64,000 nucleotides of DNA from Paucidesulfovibrio gracilis DSM 16080. Lineage in GTDB: Bacteria; Desulfobacterota; Desulfovibrionia; Desulfovibrionales; Desulfovibrionaceae. Location of the stretch: assembly GCF_900167125.1 (NCBI RefSeq), contig NZ_FUYC01000003.1:248001-312000 (forward strand), written 5' to 3'. This document shows, piece after piece, positions 52,784 to 62,573 of this stretch. A program made the translations under genes and the position numbers. The notes beneath the pieces were generated by a model that worked only from the letters and a program-made list of their open reading frames with translations, was not told the DNA's origin and searched no databases. Each line of letters starts with the position of its first letter. Positions within the stretch are counted from its first letter, which is position 1.

Positions 52784-54667
52784 TTACAACAGATTCAGCT
52801 TTTTCAGATGAATTTCTATGCAGGATAAGGCCGCAGGGGTAATGCCGGAAATACGACCCGCCTGACCAAGCGTACGCGGCTGGATCGCAGATAATTTTTC
52901 AACCGCCTCCCGCGTGAGTCCAGAAATTGTTAAATAGTCCATATCCAACGGAAGTTCAACGGATTCCAGCTCCCGAGAGTGAAGAACCAGTTCTTCCTGT
53001 CGGGCGATATATCCTTCGTACCTGGTTTGGATTTCCGCTTCAGCCAGGACGTCGTCCGGGTACTGCCCCAGGTCAGCCAAAAAGTATCCCAGATCATGGA
53101 TGCGAAGTTCAGGCTGCCGAAGCAGGGCCGCCAGGGGAACTGCCTTCCCTGGGGCTGTGCCTCCCAGCGAAACGATATGTTCTCTGGTTTCCGCATTGGG
53201 GCGCACACGTGTTTCCCGCAAAGCTGTCAGCAAGGTTTCCAGTTGTTGGTGTTTTTGCTGGAATGCGTTCCAGCGATTCTCGGTCACCAATCCCAGATCA
53301 TGGCCTACCCCGGTGAGTCGAAGATCAGCGTTGCCTTCCCTGAGCAACAGCCGGTGTTCGGCCCGGGACGTGAACATTCGGTATGGTTCTTGGGTTCCTT
53401 TGGTCACAAGGTCGTCAACCAGCACGGCCATGTAGGCCTGATCCCGTCGTAGAAGGAACGAGGGGCGACCGGACAGGGAACAACAGGCGTTGAGAGCGGC
53501 CCAGAGTCCTTGTGCCGCAGCTTCCTCATATCCCGAGGTGCCGTTGATTTGACCTGCCAAATACAAGCCCGGAAGTGTCTTTGTTTCCAACGTAGGGTGC
53601 AACTGTGTCGGTGGGACGTAATCGTATTCAATAGCATATCCTGGGCGGACGATCTGCGCATTCTCCAAGCCTTCGACCGAATGAATCATGCGCAACTGTA
53701 CATCCAAAGGCAGGCTGGTCGGGATGCCGTTGGGGTAGACTTCCGGACTGTCAAGCCCCTCCGGCTCTACAAATATTTGATGTCTTCTTTTTTCTGGAAA
53801 ACGGGCGACCTTGTCTTCAATGGAGGGACAGTATCGTGCTCCCGTACCGGTAATGACTCCCGTAAACATGGGGGAACGGTCGAACCCGGAGCGAATCGCC
53901 TCGTGAGTGGCCTCGTTGGTCCATGTCAGGTGGCAGGGAACCTGGGGAAGGCGAGCCGCTGTGGATTGAAAACTGAACAGGGGGGGCGGCATGTCCCCGG
54001 GCTGAACTTCCATGCGGGAAAAGTCTACACTGTCTTTCAGCAGGCGGGGCGTGGTTCCCGTCTTCAAGCGTCCCAATTCCAACCCGACAGAGCGAAGCGA
54101 ATCGCTCAACGTGTTGGACGCGGCCTCCCCGAGCCGTCCCCCTGAGAAATTTTCCAAACCGATGTGGATTTTGCCCTGCAGGAATGTGCCGGTTGTCAGA
54201 AGAACTTTTTGCGCGCGGAGATGTTCTCCAAGAGAAGATCGGACGCCCGCAACACATCCATTTTCCACCAAAAGCGAATGGACCGTGTCCTGGCGTATCC
54301 AGAGATTGCGCTGACGAAAGACATCTCGCTGCACAACACGCATGTAGGCGGTGCGGTCGATCTGGGCGCGAGTGGCCTGCACCGCCGGTCCTTTGCGAGT
54401 GTTCAGCGTGCGAAATTGGATGCCGGCCTGATCTGCCCAGCGTCCCATTACACCACCCAAGGCATCGATTTCACGAACCATATGACCTTTGGCCAAACCA
54501 CCGATGGCGGGATTACAGGACAGTTGGCCGATATGGTCCACATTGATGGTCAGCAGCAGCGTGGTGAACCCCAGACGCGAAGCGGCCATGGCCGCTTCGC
54601 ATCCAGCGTGTCCGGCCCCGACCACGATCAGGTCGAAGACGTCAGGAAATCCCGGTTTGATGGTCAT
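52784..54667 (-). CDS. mnmG: tRNA uridine-5-carboxymethylaminomethyl modification enzyme MnmG
   Basis: The 627-residue FAD protein has '[20 protein letters not shown]' (dinucleotide fold), '[20 protein letters not shown]', '[14 protein letters not shown]', '[20 protein letters not shown]' and a C-terminal helical domain binding MnmE. It installs cmnm5 at the wobble uridine of several tRNAs. It overlaps the downstream end of the M20 gene by four bases (ATGA). Confidence 0.95.
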   Translation of the reverse strand: MTIKPGFPDVFDLIVVGAGHAGCEAAMAASRLGFTTLLLTINVDHIGQLSCNPAIGGLAKGHMVREIDALGGVMGRWADQAGIQFRTLNTRKGPAVQATRAQIDRTAYMRVVQRDVFRQRNLWIRQDTVHSLLVENGCVAGVRSSLGEHLRAQKVLLTTGTFLQGKIHIGLENFSGGRLGEAASNTLSDSLRSVGLELGRLKTGTTPRLLKDSVDFSRMEVQPGDMPPPLFSFQSTAARLPQVPCHLTWTNEATHEAIRSGFDRSPMFTGVITGTGARYCPSIEDKVARFPEKRRHQIFVEPEGLDSPEVYPNGIPTSLPLDVQLRMIHSVEGLENAQIVRPGYAIEYDYVPPTQLHPTLETKTLPGLYLAGQINGTSGYEEAAAQGLWAALNACCSLSGRPSFLLRRDQAYMAVLVDDLVTKGTQEPYRMFTSRAEHRLLLREGNADLRLTGVGHDLGLVTENRWNAFQQKHQQLETLLTALRETRVRPNAETREHIVSLGGTAPGKAVPLAALLRQPELRIHDLGYFLADLGQYPDDVLAEAEIQTRYEGYIARQEELVLHSRELESVELPLDMDYLTISGLTREAVEKLSAIQPRTLGQAGRISGITPAALSCIEIHLKKLNLL

Positions 54668-55899
54668 GACGCTTCATCGCTCAACAGGGCAACCGCCATA
54701 ACTTTGGCGTCGCCCAGAGTGCTGGAAATGGAACTGGTCTCGTTGGGCTGGTGGGCGTTGTGCTCCAATCGGGACCAAACCACTGCCGAATGACCGGCAC
54801 GCCGTAAAAAAGCAGCAACGGTTCCACCACCGATCCCCACAGGGTAGGGAGAAACCTGGTAGATGCTTTTCACTCCGGCCATTATTCTCCGTACAATGGG
54901 GCTGTCCACGGGAGTCGGTGTTGCTGCCTGCTCTTTTTGTATCTCGGTAAGATGGATCGTGACGCCTTGAGCCTTTTCCACCTCGTCGGCCAGTTCACGC
55001 AGGGCGTCGAATACTTCCTGAATGTCGTATTGAGGCAATACCCGGCAATCGAAATAGAAAACATCACGGCCGGGCAAGGTGTTGATGTTTTCCACGTTAG
55101 CGTCTTTTTTGGTCGCTTCGAACGTGGAATGCGAAGGTTCAAAGAGCTTGTCGGTGGCATTGAAGCGGTCGTAAAGTGAGCGGGAGCGTAGAATCAAGTC
55201 CGCGGCACCTACCAACGAGTTGATGCCCTGGTCCGGGCTGGAAGCATGGCATTGCTTGCCCAGCACTTCCGCCTTGATCCAAAATTGTCCCTTTTCCGCC
55301 ACTTCTACGGCCGCTCCATCCGAGGAACCGGAGTCCGGAACCAGGATAAGATCATTGGGACCGAAAATGTCGCCATGTTCGCGCAAAACATAGTCCAAAC
55401 CAAAAGCGCTGCCTGTTTCTTCGTCTGCGACTAAAAGCAATCCGAGATTGATGGGCGGGATCACGTCCAGATCTTTAAACGATTTGGCAAGCAGTAAAGA
55501 ACTGACCATGCCCTGTTGATTGTCCTCCACGCCTCGGCCCATAATGAGATCCCCATCCTGAACCAGCGTATACGGGTCAGACTCCCACAGGCTGGGATCC
55601 CCAGGAGGTACGATGTCGATATGGGAAATAATCCAGAAAGTGCGGGAAGTGTCTTTCCCCGGGAGGATGGCGGCAACGTTCGGGCGGTAGCCGCAGGAGA
55701 CGTCATCTGCCGGAGCGTTGAGGTCGCGGACATCTGTGATGCCCATGGCGGCTAACCGTTGCTTGAGCCAATCGGCCTTGTCTTTTTCGCCGTCGCCACC
55801 ATTCTTGGGACTCATGGCTGGTATGGCAACGAGATTTCGTTGCAGCTCCAAAAGTTCGGGCGTCAGCGTATCAATGTATTCAAGGATCCGATTAAGCAT
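54664..55899 (-). CDS. M20 family metallopeptidase (diaminopimelate/peptidase type)
   Basis: The 411-residue protein has a di-zinc catalytic domain with '[13 protein letters not shown]' (His/Asp), '[20 protein letters not shown]' (bridging Asp), '[17 protein letters not shown]' (Glu pair) and '[20 protein letters not shown]' (Asp). A lid domain is at about 200-310, and the final ligand is in '[16 protein letters not shown]'. Relatives are DapE, carboxypeptidase and PepT/PepV-type enzymes; it is commonly annotated as M20 family metallo-hydrolase. The substrate is unknown. It is coupled to mnmG. Confidence 0.85.
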   Translation of the reverse strand: MLNRILEYIDTLTPELLELQRNLVAIPAMSPKNGGDGEKDKADWLKQRLAAMGITDVRDLNAPADDVSCGYRPNVAAILPGKDTSRTFWIISHIDIVPPGDPSLWESDPYTLVQDGDLIMGRGVEDNQQGMVSSLLLAKSFKDLDVIPPINLGLLLVADEETGSAFGLDYVLREHGDIFGPNDLILVPDSGSSDGAAVEVAEKGQFWIKAEVLGKQCHASSPDQGINSLVGAADLILRSRSLYDRFNATDKLFEPSHSTFEATKKDANVENINTLPGRDVFYFDCRVLPQYDIQEVFDALRELADEVEKAQGVTIHLTEIQKEQAATPTPVDSPIVRRIMAGVKSIYQVSPYPVGIGGGTVAAFLRRAGHSAVVWSRLEHNAHQPNETSSISSTLGDAKVMAVALLSDEAS

Positions 55900-56010
55900 G
55901 AGGTTTCGTCTCCATTGGAAAAATGTATTTGGTTGCGTTTGCCATCGTTAAACTAGCGGCTGTCCCGCTCTTTTACCGATGGCATTGTAGAGAAAAGACA
56001 GTGCAAGGGC

Positions 56011-56040
56011 AAAAAAAAAGCGGGAGCCTGAGGCTCCCGC
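56011..56040 (-). terminator. Terminator of the PxxKW protein gene
   Basis: GCGGGAGCC (56020-56028) and GGCTCCCGC (56032-56040) form a strong stem with a three-base loop. On the minus strand nine Ts follow. Confidence 0.93.
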
Positions 56041-56060
56041 AAAACGACTCGGCACTGCTC

Positions 56061-56378
56061 CTAGCGACCGCGGGCGGCACGCTTGGAAGCCTTCAGCGGG
56101 TTAATCTTGACCTTGCCTTCATTATCCACGGAAGCGCGGACATGGGTGGCAAAGTTGCAGACACCGGCGGCCCATTTTTTGGAAGGCTGGGCATAAGAGG
56201 GGCAGTACTTGCCGCCTTCAGCCTCGACGATACGTTCGCAGCCTTCACATTTCTCCACAACAGGCTCCATAATCATGCCTTTGTACTGGAGACCGGCATC
56301 GGTCATAACAGCTTCGGCCAGGGAACCCTTCTGAATTTTCTTGTTCTTCTTGCCGTTGGACTTTGCGTTGCTCGCCAC
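56061..56378 (-). CDS. PxxKW family cysteine-rich protein
   Basis: The 105-residue small protein has a lysine-rich N-terminus (residues 4-17) and cysteines in 'VEKCEGCERIV', 'GGKYCPSYAQPSKKWAAGVC'. PSKKW is the name-giving motif. This family is found chiefly in Desulfovibrio relatives and presumably binds metal; function is unknown. GTG 56378 is the start (AAGGAGCGCTACC upstream). A strong terminator follows, suggesting a highly expressed single gene. Confidence 0.85.
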   Translation of the reverse strand: MASNAKSNGKKNKKIQKGSLAEAVMTDAGLQYKGMIMEPVVEKCEGCERIVEAEGGKYCPSYAQPSKKWAAGVCNFATHVRASVDNEGKVKINPLKASKRAARGR

Positions 56379-56531
56379 GGTAGCGCTCCTTAAAATCGTA
56401 GTATCGGTCTTTGGTGTCGACCGCTGGTCGACGTTGAATCAAAAAATAAAGAGGCGGCATTAATATGCGCCCCAGCCCCGCTTTGTCAAGAGGCGGAGAC
56501 CGTTTTTTCGATGCCGGATCGTCTTTGTCCG

Positions 56532-57278
56532 CTACAAAGCGCGAACCGATTCCAGCAGTACTTTGGTAACCTTGGTCACGTTCTCCTGAAACGTTCGCAG
56601 CACTTCTTCCCAGGTTACGGCGGCCTCATCGGTTTTCCAGCAGTCGTAATCTGTGCTCATGGCTACAGCCGCATAAGGAATGCCCAACTCGTTGGCAAGG
56701 ATACATTCAGGGGCCGTGCTCATGTTGATTACGTCCGCCCCCCAGGCTCGGAACATGTTGGATTCCGCTCTTGTGGAAAAGCGTGGTCCTTCGATGGTGA
56801 CTACGGTTCCCGTGGTGTGGTGCTGGATGTTTGCGGCGCTGCATGCGAAGCAAAGCGTTTCCCGCAAGGCTGCGTCAAACGGTTCGGCCATGGGGGTGTG
56901 GGATGGAGCATGCGGTTCAAATTCTTCAAAGAACGTCAACGCGCGCAACCGAGTAAAGTCAATGAATTGATCCAGCACGACCAAATCACCACGTTCGATA
57001 TCTTCACGCAGCGAACCAACGGCCGTTGTGGCTAAAATTGCATCACACCCGAAATCGCGCAACGCCCACAGGTTAGCACGGTTGTTGACTTTTGTCGGAG
57101 AGTCCGTGTGTTGGCGGCCATGCCGGGCCACGAGAGCCACCTTTCGTCCGGCGATGGTTCCCGTTTTGAGTGGCGAGGCAGGGGGGCCAAAAGGCGTCTG
57201 CACCACCATGTCCTGAGCGTTTTCCAGAATATCCGGATCATCAAGTCCGCTTCCACCAATGATGCCAATGGTCCGCAT
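56532..57278 (-). CDS. mtnP: S-methyl-5'-thioadenosine phosphorylase
   Basis: The 248-residue nucleoside phosphorylase has 'IGIIGGSGLDDPDILENAQD', 'VALVARHGRQHTDSPTKVNN', 'TTGTVVTIEGPRFSTRAESN' and 'VINMSTAPECILANELGIPY' ending 'AVAMSTDYDCWKTDE', the MTAP-type base pocket. It splits MTA to adenine and methylthioribose-1-phosphate. The start at 57278 follows TAGGAGTTGGCC. Adenine is salvaged by the adjacent apt, nine bases upstream. Confidence 0.9.
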   Translation of the reverse strand: MRTIGIIGGSGLDDPDILENAQDMVVQTPFGPPASPLKTGTIAGRKVALVARHGRQHTDSPTKVNNRANLWALRDFGCDAILATTAVGSLREDIERGDLVVLDQFIDFTRLRALTFFEEFEPHAPSHTPMAEPFDAALRETLCFACSAANIQHHTTGTVVTIEGPRFSTRAESNMFRAWGADVINMSTAPECILANELGIPYAAVAMSTDYDCWKTDEAAVTWEEVLRTFQENVTKVTKVLLESVRAL

Positions 57279-57287
57279 GGCCAACTC

Positions 57288-57800
57288 CTACAACTTGAGT
57301 AAATATTCATGGGGCAGACCATTGAGCTTGGACGGTCCGTCGAGGAAACCGAGTTCCACGACAAAACCGATGCCCACCACCTCGCCGCCTCCTTGGGTGA
57401 TCAAATTGAGCATGCCGCCGACCGTACCGCCCGTGGCCAGCAAGTCGTCGATTACAAGCACCTTGTCTCCGTCGTTTACAGCATCTTCATGCATGCAAAG
57501 GGTGTCTTGCCCGTATTCCAGGTCATAACTCACCTGCCGTGTTTTGTAGGGCAATTTTCCTGGCTTGCGGACGGGGACAAAGCCGAGGCCCATTTTATAG
57601 GCCAGGGGAGCGCCGAACAAGAAACCGCGAGCTTCGGCAGCAGCGATTTTGCTTGCACCGCAGTCAGCAAATCGTTCCGCCAATGCGTCAACGGTATATT
57701 GAAAGGCTTCCGGCTTTTGCAGGAGGGGGGTAATGTCAAAAAAGACAATGCCTTCCTTGGGATAGTCGGGAATGTCGCGAATACAGGCGCGCAGGTCCAT
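57288..57800 (-). CDS. apt: Adenine phosphoribosyltransferase
   Basis: The 170-residue enzyme has 'DIPDYPKEGIVFFDITPLLQ', 'AAAEARGFLFGAPLAYKMGL' and the PRPP loop 'KVLVIDDLLATGGTVGGML'. It makes AMP from adenine and PRPP. The start at 57800 follows AAGGAGTACCCA; a longer in-frame start at 57827 lacks such a site. It is in operon with mtnP, a purine/methionine salvage pair. Confidence 0.94.
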   Translation of the reverse strand: MDLRACIRDIPDYPKEGIVFFDITPLLQKPEAFQYTVDALAERFADCGASKIAAAEARGFLFGAPLAYKMGLGFVPVRKPGKLPYKTRQVSYDLEYGQDTLCMHEDAVNDGDKVLVIDDLLATGGTVGGMLNLITQGGGEVVGIGFVVELGFLDGPSKLNGLPHEYLLKL

Positions 57801-57944
57801 TGGGTACTCCTTCTTGAATCTCGTCACAGACGGAATATGTAAAGGTTGCCCTTTGTTGTGTCAACGCGGCTTTGGCCTTGCGCAGAGCTGGTCGGTCCTG
57901 TACACCCTGCCGAGGGCGGCTGGCCCGAGAGAGCGAGGAACGGC

Positions 57945-58730
57945 ATGGAACATCGCGCCAAGCGAAGTCTGGGACAGAATTTTTTGATAGACGACAATAT
58001 TTGTCGGAGAATCGTCGATGCCCTAGATGTGGGTGACGACAGTCTCATTGTGGAGATTGGGCCGGGGAAGGGGGCGCTTTCACGTTTTTTGTTGCAGGCG
58101 TCCCCTCGGAAATATATCGCGCTGGAAAAGGATGCGGCGTTGGCGGAGGCTCTTTCGGATCGCTATCCCCAAGCCCGTGTCCGTTGCATGGACGCCTTGC
58201 AGTTCCCCTGGGAAGATTTAACCGGTCGTGTGCAGATCGTTGGCAATCTTCCCTATAATATAGGATCTCGTTTGATCTGGGACATCGTCAGCCGAGTGCA
58301 AAGTTATGATCGGGCTATATTTATGGTTCAACTGGAAGTGGCGCAACGGCTTACGGCCAAAGCTGGCGAAAAGGCTTATGGGGCGCTGGGGGCGTGGGTC
58401 CAAAGTTTTGCGGAGACGCAATTGCTGTTCCGGGTTCCCCCTACTGTGTTCCGGCCGCAACCCAAAGTCATGTCCGGCGTGGTACGCTTTACTCCCCTTG
58501 GAGTGGAGTGCCGGCCTGCCGATCCAGTGGCGCTCTCCGAGGTTCTGCGGCTTTGCTTTCAAAAACGCCGCAAACAGTTGGGCAATATTTTAAGAACACG
58601 CTGGAACGATGAGCTTTCACAATGGTTTGCAGAGGAGGGGCTTTCTCCTACTCTTCGGCCGGAAGCACTCACTCCGCGCCAGTTTCAGGGCTTGGCAGCC
58701 AGAATTGTTATGAATAATGCGGAGTCGTAG
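57945..58730 (+). CDS. rsmA: 16S rRNA dimethyladenosine transferase (RsmA/KsgA)
   Basis: The 261-residue SAM methyltransferase has 'RAKRSLGQNFLIDDNICRRI', 'LIVEIGPGKGALSRFLLQ' (motif I), 'VQIVGNLPYNIGSRLIWDI' (NLPY catalytic motif) and a C-terminal helical domain ('LCFQKRRKQLGNILRTRWND'). It dimethylates A1518 and A1519. ATG 57945 gives the family start; the longer frame from 57846 is not supported. Confidence 0.94.
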   Translation: MEHRAKRSLGQNFLIDDNICRRIVDALDVGDDSLIVEIGPGKGALSRFLLQASPRKYIALEKDAALAEALSDRYPQARVRCMDALQFPWEDLTGRVQIVGNLPYNIGSRLIWDIVSRVQSYDRAIFMVQLEVAQRLTAKAGEKAYGALGAWVQSFAETQLLFRVPPTVFRPQPKVMSGVVRFTPLGVECRPADPVALSEVLRLCFQKRRKQLGNILRTRWNDELSQWFAEEGLSPTLRPEALTPRQFQGLAARIVMNNAES

Positions 58731-58741
58731 GGCTTTTCCTA

Positions 58742-58770
58742 TTGACTTGAACCTGAAAAATCTGTTTTAG
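58742..58770 (+). promoter_or_regulatory. Candidate promoter of the HU gene at 58968
   Basis: TTGACT (58742-58747), 17-base spacer, TTTTAG (58765-58770), also readable as TTAGAT two bases on. A leader of about 190 bases before the HU start carries no other gene. Confidence 0.4.
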
Positions 58771-58967
58771 ATTCTCAATCGTTTCTAGGAAAACGCCCAG
58801 GGCGCCATGTTTGTAGAGCAATTTGCCTGTTGTGCCCTGGACAGAATAATGAGTTTGCATTAAGTGAATTTTGGAGTGTCCGGGCATTGCCGCAGGACGA
58901 TCCCGCCGACGGCGGTCGAATAATGTCCATCGTTGGTCGATTAACCATCTATGAGGAGGAAGGACAG

Positions 58968-59240
58968 ATGACGAAGGCTGAGTTGGTAGTCAAGATCGCA
59001 GAGAAGGCCAATCTTACGAAAGCCAACGCTGAACGAGCGCTGAATGCTTTTTTGGAGACCGTTGAAGGTACTCTGGTGAGTGAAGGCAAGCTGACGCTGA
59101 CCGGCTTCGGCACCTTCATGGTCGAGGAACGCAAAGAGCGTATCGGTCGCAATCCTCGCACCGGTGACGAAATCAAAATTCCCGCCACCAAGGTCGTCAA
59201 GTTCCGTCCCGGCAAACTGCTCAAGGAAGCGGTCAAATAG
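58968..59240 (+). CDS. HU family DNA-binding protein
   Basis: The 90-residue protein starts '[20 protein letters not shown]' and has '[20 protein letters not shown]' and '[16 protein letters not shown]'. The beta-arm is RNPRTGDEI, the HU signature. It is a nucleoid protein that bends DNA. ATG 58968 follows GAGGAAGGACAG. A small membrane protein gene follows by 15 bases. It is the second HU-type gene of the window. Confidence 0.94.
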   Translation: MTKAELVVKIAEKANLTKANAERALNAFLETVEGTLVSEGKLTLTGFGTFMVEERKERIGRNPRTGDEIKIPATKVVKFRPGKLLKEAVK

Positions 59241-59255
59241 CAGGGGGAGATGCAT

Positions 59256-59429
59256 ATGCTTCACGGCGAAACCGTCCACAGTCCGCTTCCCCAGGATATC
59301 CCCTGGTGGATGCCCGATCATGCCATCTTTTTTGGCGTTTTGTACATCGTCATCGCCATTCTCGGCATCGGTATGGGCTATGTTGTCGTCAAGTCCTGGT
59401 GGGAAGCCCGCAACAGCGAATCCCACTAA
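59256..59429 (+). CDS. Small single-span membrane protein (57 residues)
   Basis: ATG 59256 follows GGGGGAG at six bases and encodes a 57-residue protein: a short polar N-terminus, 'DIPWWMPDHAIFFGVLYIVI', the hydrophobic helix (about 24-46) ending 'AILGIGMGYVVVK', and a tail 'SWWEARNSESH'. It lies between HU and the terminator at 59451, in the HU transcript. Tryptophan pairs at both membrane borders suggest a well-defined anchor. No family is recognised. An ATG at 59250 is too near the ribosome site. Confidence 0.7.
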   Translation: MLHGETVHSPLPQDIPWWMPDHAIFFGVLYIVIAILGIGMGYVVVKSWWEARNSESH

Positions 59430-59450
59430 GCCCACTCCAGAAATTTGAAG

Positions 59451-59487
59451 GGACGGTTGGCCGCTTGGCTGACCGTCCTTTCTGTTT
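59451..59487 (+). terminator. Terminator after HU and small membrane protein
   Basis: GGACGGT (59451-59457) pairs with ACCGTCC (59472-59478), with inner partial pairing, followed by TTTCTGTTT. Confidence 0.7.
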
Positions 59488-59500
59488 GGTAAAATTTTTC

Positions 59501-59555
59501 TTGCTTTTTGTGTTTTGTGGGGGTATCAAATTTTGTTCTACAGACTTCGGTCTGT
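59501..59555 (+). promoter_or_regulatory. Candidate promoter and UUCG hairpin before rpsU
   Basis: TTGCTT (59501-59506), 17-base spacer, TATCAA (59524-59529). Close behind lies ACAGAC-TTCG-GTCTGT (59540-59555), a 6-bp stem with the very stable UUCG tetraloop at or near the transcript start. It could protect the 5' end or take part in control of S21. Confidence 0.45.
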
Positions 59556-59590
59556 TGAATTAATTCCCCCTCGTGAGGAGGTGATTTCCT

Positions 59591-59791
59591 TTGCCCGGAG
59601 TGTATCTTGACGATAACGACAGCTACGATGTCGCGCTTCGCCGGTTTAAAAAGCAGGTGGAGAAGGCTGGCATTCTGTCTGAGCTGAAGAAACGGCAGCA
59701 TTACGAAAAGCCGTCTGTCCAGCGAAAGAAGAAGAAGGCTGCCGCCAAAAAGCGTCTTGCTAAAAAGATGCGGAAAATGAAGTCGAACTAA
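59591..59791 (+). CDS. rpsU: 30S ribosomal protein S21
   Basis: The 66-residue basic protein '[20 protein letters not shown]' with a lysine-rich end is typical of bS21. TTG 59591 is the start, with GAGGAGGTG eight bases before. It leads the rpsU-yqeY-mutS2-dnaG cluster, a variant of the macromolecular synthesis operon (rpsU-dnaG-rpoD); rpoD may follow outside the window. Confidence 0.95.
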   Translation: MPGVYLDDNDSYDVALRRFKKQVEKAGILSELKKRQHYEKPSVQRKKKKAAAKKRLAKKMRKMKSN

Positions 59792-60238
59792 ATGACACTA
59801 TTGTCTACAATAGAAAATGATTATCTCACGGCCTTCAAGGCCAGGGATGACGTTCGGGTGGCCGTCTTGAGAATGCTCAAGGCGGCCATCAAGAATGCTG
59901 CTGTTGAATTGCGTCGTGAGCCGACCGACGACGAGGTGTTCGACATCCTGTCCAAGCAGGTAAAGCAGCGACAGGACTCCATCGAACAATACACCAAGGG
60001 GAACCGCCCCGACCTGGCCGATCAAGAGCGCCGGGAAATGGATATTCTTCAGGAGTATATGCCGTCCCAGCTCGACGAGGCAGAGCTGGAACGCGCCGTT
60101 GACACGGTGATCGCTGAGTTAGGGGCTTCCGGCATGGCCGACATGGGTCGGGTCATGCAGGCCTTGCTCGGCCGGCATAAGGGCCAGGTTGACGGAAAAG
60201 CCGCCAGCACTTTGGTTCGTACCCGCCTCGCACAATAA
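59792..60238 (+). CDS. GatB/YqeY domain protein
   Basis: The 148-residue helical protein resembles the C-terminal tRNA-binding domain of GatB: 'LLSTIENDYLTAFKARDDVR', 'VKQRQDSIEQYTKGNRPDLA', 'EMDILQEYMPSQLDEAELER' and 'MGRVMQALLGRHKGQVDGKA'. It may aid tRNA amidation or other tRNA contacts; exact function unknown. It starts at the base after the rpsU stop. Confidence 0.9.
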   Translation: MTLLSTIENDYLTAFKARDDVRVAVLRMLKAAIKNAAVELRREPTDDEVFDILSKQVKQRQDSIEQYTKGNRPDLADQERREMDILQEYMPSQLDEAELERAVDTVIAELGASGMADMGRVMQALLGRHKGQVDGKAASTLVRTRLAQ

Positions 60239-60250
60239 TTTCTGCACCCT

Positions 60251-62548
60251 ATGGATTCCAGAACCGCACAGTTGCTGGAGTTTCCCAAAATTCTCGACGC
60301 CTTGGCCGGATTTGCCGTTTCCGAGCCTGGTGCCGAGGCTTGCCGGGAACTTACGCCCTATGACTCTTTGTCCGAAATTCGTAATCAAAACGACCTTGTT
60401 GCATTGGCCCGTGAATGGGTCGGGGTAACTGGGTTCCGCTTGACGTGGTTTCCTGCTCTGGATGGGCTTTTTGCCTTTGCTGAAGCACGCAAACAACGAA
60501 GTCTGGATATTGATGATTTTACTGCGTTGGGTCAGGTTCTGCGCACGGCACGCGAGGCGTGGCGAGCCTTTTCCGAAGGCGACGAGCGTTATCTGAGACT
60601 TCGTGAGGCGCTTGGCAGTGGCTCCTGGCCTGTAAAGCTTGTCTCCGCTGTGACGCGCTGCATTGATGCCGAAGGGCGGATCCGCGACGAAGCCTCTCCC
60701 GAGCTGTCGGTTGTTCGTTCGGAAATTCGTAGCATCCATCAGCGATGCACCAAAAAAGTCAAAGATTTTATATTAGGACGCGATCTTTCGCATTTTTTGC
60801 AAGACGAGTTCATGACATTGGCTTCAGATCGGTACGTGCTGCCGCTGAAGGCGAATTTTAAGGGACGGTTTCAGGGCATCATACATGATTACTCCCAAAC
60901 GGGTGAAACATGTTATTTTGAACCCATGTTTCTTGTGGAGCTGAACAATCAGCTCCAGGAATACAAAAAGGAAGAGGCTGTCGAGGAACAGCGCGTTCTG
61001 GAATACCTTACCGGGTTGTTCCGTCAGGAACGACAAAGCGTCGAGAATTGTTACACTTTTCTTGTGCAGTTGGATGTAATACTTGCCAAGGTGGCTTTGG
61101 GCCATCGGCTGGATGCTCGCCCATTGGAGGTGGATGAATCCGCGAATCTGCATCTGCCCGAAGCCCGGCATCCTTTGCTGGTGCTGGCTGGACATTCCGT
61201 GCAGGCGGTAGACGTGTCTTTGCGACCTGGAGACCGGACGCTGGTCATCAGCGGCGGCAATGCGGGCGGCAAAACCGTGACGCTCAAGGCCGTGGGGCTT
61301 TGTGCGCTTATGGCCTACGCCGGTTTACCTGTTCCCGTGGCTGCGGGAGGAACACTGGCCTATTTGCCGCGAGTGTTTGTCATAATGGGGGATGAACAGA
61401 GCCTTGAAGGGCATGTGAGCACTTTTACCGCGCAGATTCAATATTTCAGCCGGGCCTGGGAACAGGTTGATCAAAAATCATTGTTTCTTCTCGATGAATT
61501 TGGAGCTGGTACCGATCCCACGCAAGGCGCTGCACTGGCCCAGGCCGTCATCGACAAGCTGACAGAACGGGGCGGCGTAAGCCTTGCCGCCACCCACTTT
61601 CCGGCTCTCAAAGCGTACGCCTTGGCCACGGAAGGCGTGCGTGCCGCCAGCGTCCTCTTTGATCCAAAAACAAAAAAGCCGTTGTATCGGCTTGCGTACG
61701 ATCAAGTGGGGGCGAGTATTGCTCTTGACGTGGCGCGTGAGCACGGTTTCCCCGCGGAAATTTTACAAAAAGCAGAGCAATACCTGCTGCTGGAGGGATC
61801 GGAAACCGGCAGCGTATTGGGACGTCTCAATTCCTTGGCCGTCAAACGGCAACAGGAACTGGATGAACTGGCGGAACAAAAACAACGGGTTGCGTCCCGT
61901 CGTCATCGATTGGAAGAAGATTTCGATAAGAAAAAAAATCAGTTGCTTGAAGAAGTGCGTTGCGTTTCCCAAACGGTCCTTCGGGAGTGGAAGGAGGGGC
62001 GTGCAGGACGGAAACAAGCCTTGAAAAAGTTGGCCGAAGTACGCGAACGTGTTACCCCCGACGAACCCAAGAATGCGCCAGCTCAAACCGTACCCTTTGG
62101 TTGGGATGATGTTCACGTTGATGGTCAAGTGCTTTATCTCCCGTGGGATAAGCGTGGCCGCGTCGTGGAAAAAGATGAAAAAAAACGACGTGTCAAGGTT
62201 GATTTGGACGGGGTGGCCATGTGGGTCAACGGCTCCGATCTGGGACCAGCCTCCACCCGCGAGCAGAAAACACGTGTGGTGACGCCGAGCGCTCCCGCCG
62301 CCGGTCCCACATTGACCCTTGATCTCCGGGGGATGCGTGCGGATGTAGCCATCAGTGAATTGGAGCGTTTTTTGGATGCAGCCTTGTTGCGCGGCGCCAC
62401 AACGTTGGAAATCGTTCATGGACGCGGCACAGGCGCTTTACGTCGTGAGGTGCACCAGTTTTTGAAACAATTTCCTGCTGTTGAACAGTTCTCCCTGGCT
62501 CCGGAGGATCGGGGCGGGGATGGTATGACCGAAGTGACCCTCAAATAG
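60251..62548 (+). CDS. mutS2: Endonuclease MutS2
   Basis: The 765-residue protein has MutS core and ATPase domains: Walker A 'VISGGNAGGKTVTLKAVGL' near residue 335, 'LLDEFGAGTDPTQGAALAQA' near 415, 'LAATHFPALKAYALA', then a long coiled coil (about 510-600). A C-terminal Smr nuclease domain follows ('LTLDLRGMRADVAISELERF', 'TTLEIVHGRGTGALRREVHQ'). It suppresses recombination or rescues collided ribosomes in other bacteria. It is twelve bases after the yqeY-like gene. Confidence 0.93.
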   Translation: MDSRTAQLLEFPKILDALAGFAVSEPGAEACRELTPYDSLSEIRNQNDLVALAREWVGVTGFRLTWFPALDGLFAFAEARKQRSLDIDDFTALGQVLRTAREAWRAFSEGDERYLRLREALGSGSWPVKLVSAVTRCIDAEGRIRDEASPELSVVRSEIRSIHQRCTKKVKDFILGRDLSHFLQDEFMTLASDRYVLPLKANFKGRFQGIIHDYSQTGETCYFEPMFLVELNNQLQEYKKEEAVEEQRVLEYLTGLFRQERQSVENCYTFLVQLDVILAKVALGHRLDARPLEVDESANLHLPEARHPLLVLAGHSVQAVDVSLRPGDRTLVISGGNAGGKTVTLKAVGLCALMAYAGLPVPVAAGGTLAYLPRVFVIMGDEQSLEGHVSTFTAQIQYFSRAWEQVDQKSLFLLDEFGAGTDPTQGAALAQAVIDKLTERGGVSLAATHFPALKAYALATEGVRAASVLFDPKTKKPLYRLAYDQVGASIALDVAREHGFPAEILQKAEQYLLLEGSETGSVLGRLNSLAVKRQQELDELAEQKQRVASRRHRLEEDFDKKKNQLLEEVRCVSQTVLREWKEGRAGRKQALKKLAEVRERVTPDEPKNAPAQTVPFGWDDVHVDGQVLYLPWDKRGRVVEKDEKKRRVKVDLDGVAMWVNGSDLGPASTREQKTRVVTPSAPAAGPTLTLDLRGMRADVAISELERFLDAALLRGATTLEIVHGRGTGALRREVHQFLKQFPAVEQFSLAPEDRGGDGMTEVTLK

Positions 62549-62573
62549 GGCAGACAGCCCGGAGGAGAGGGGA

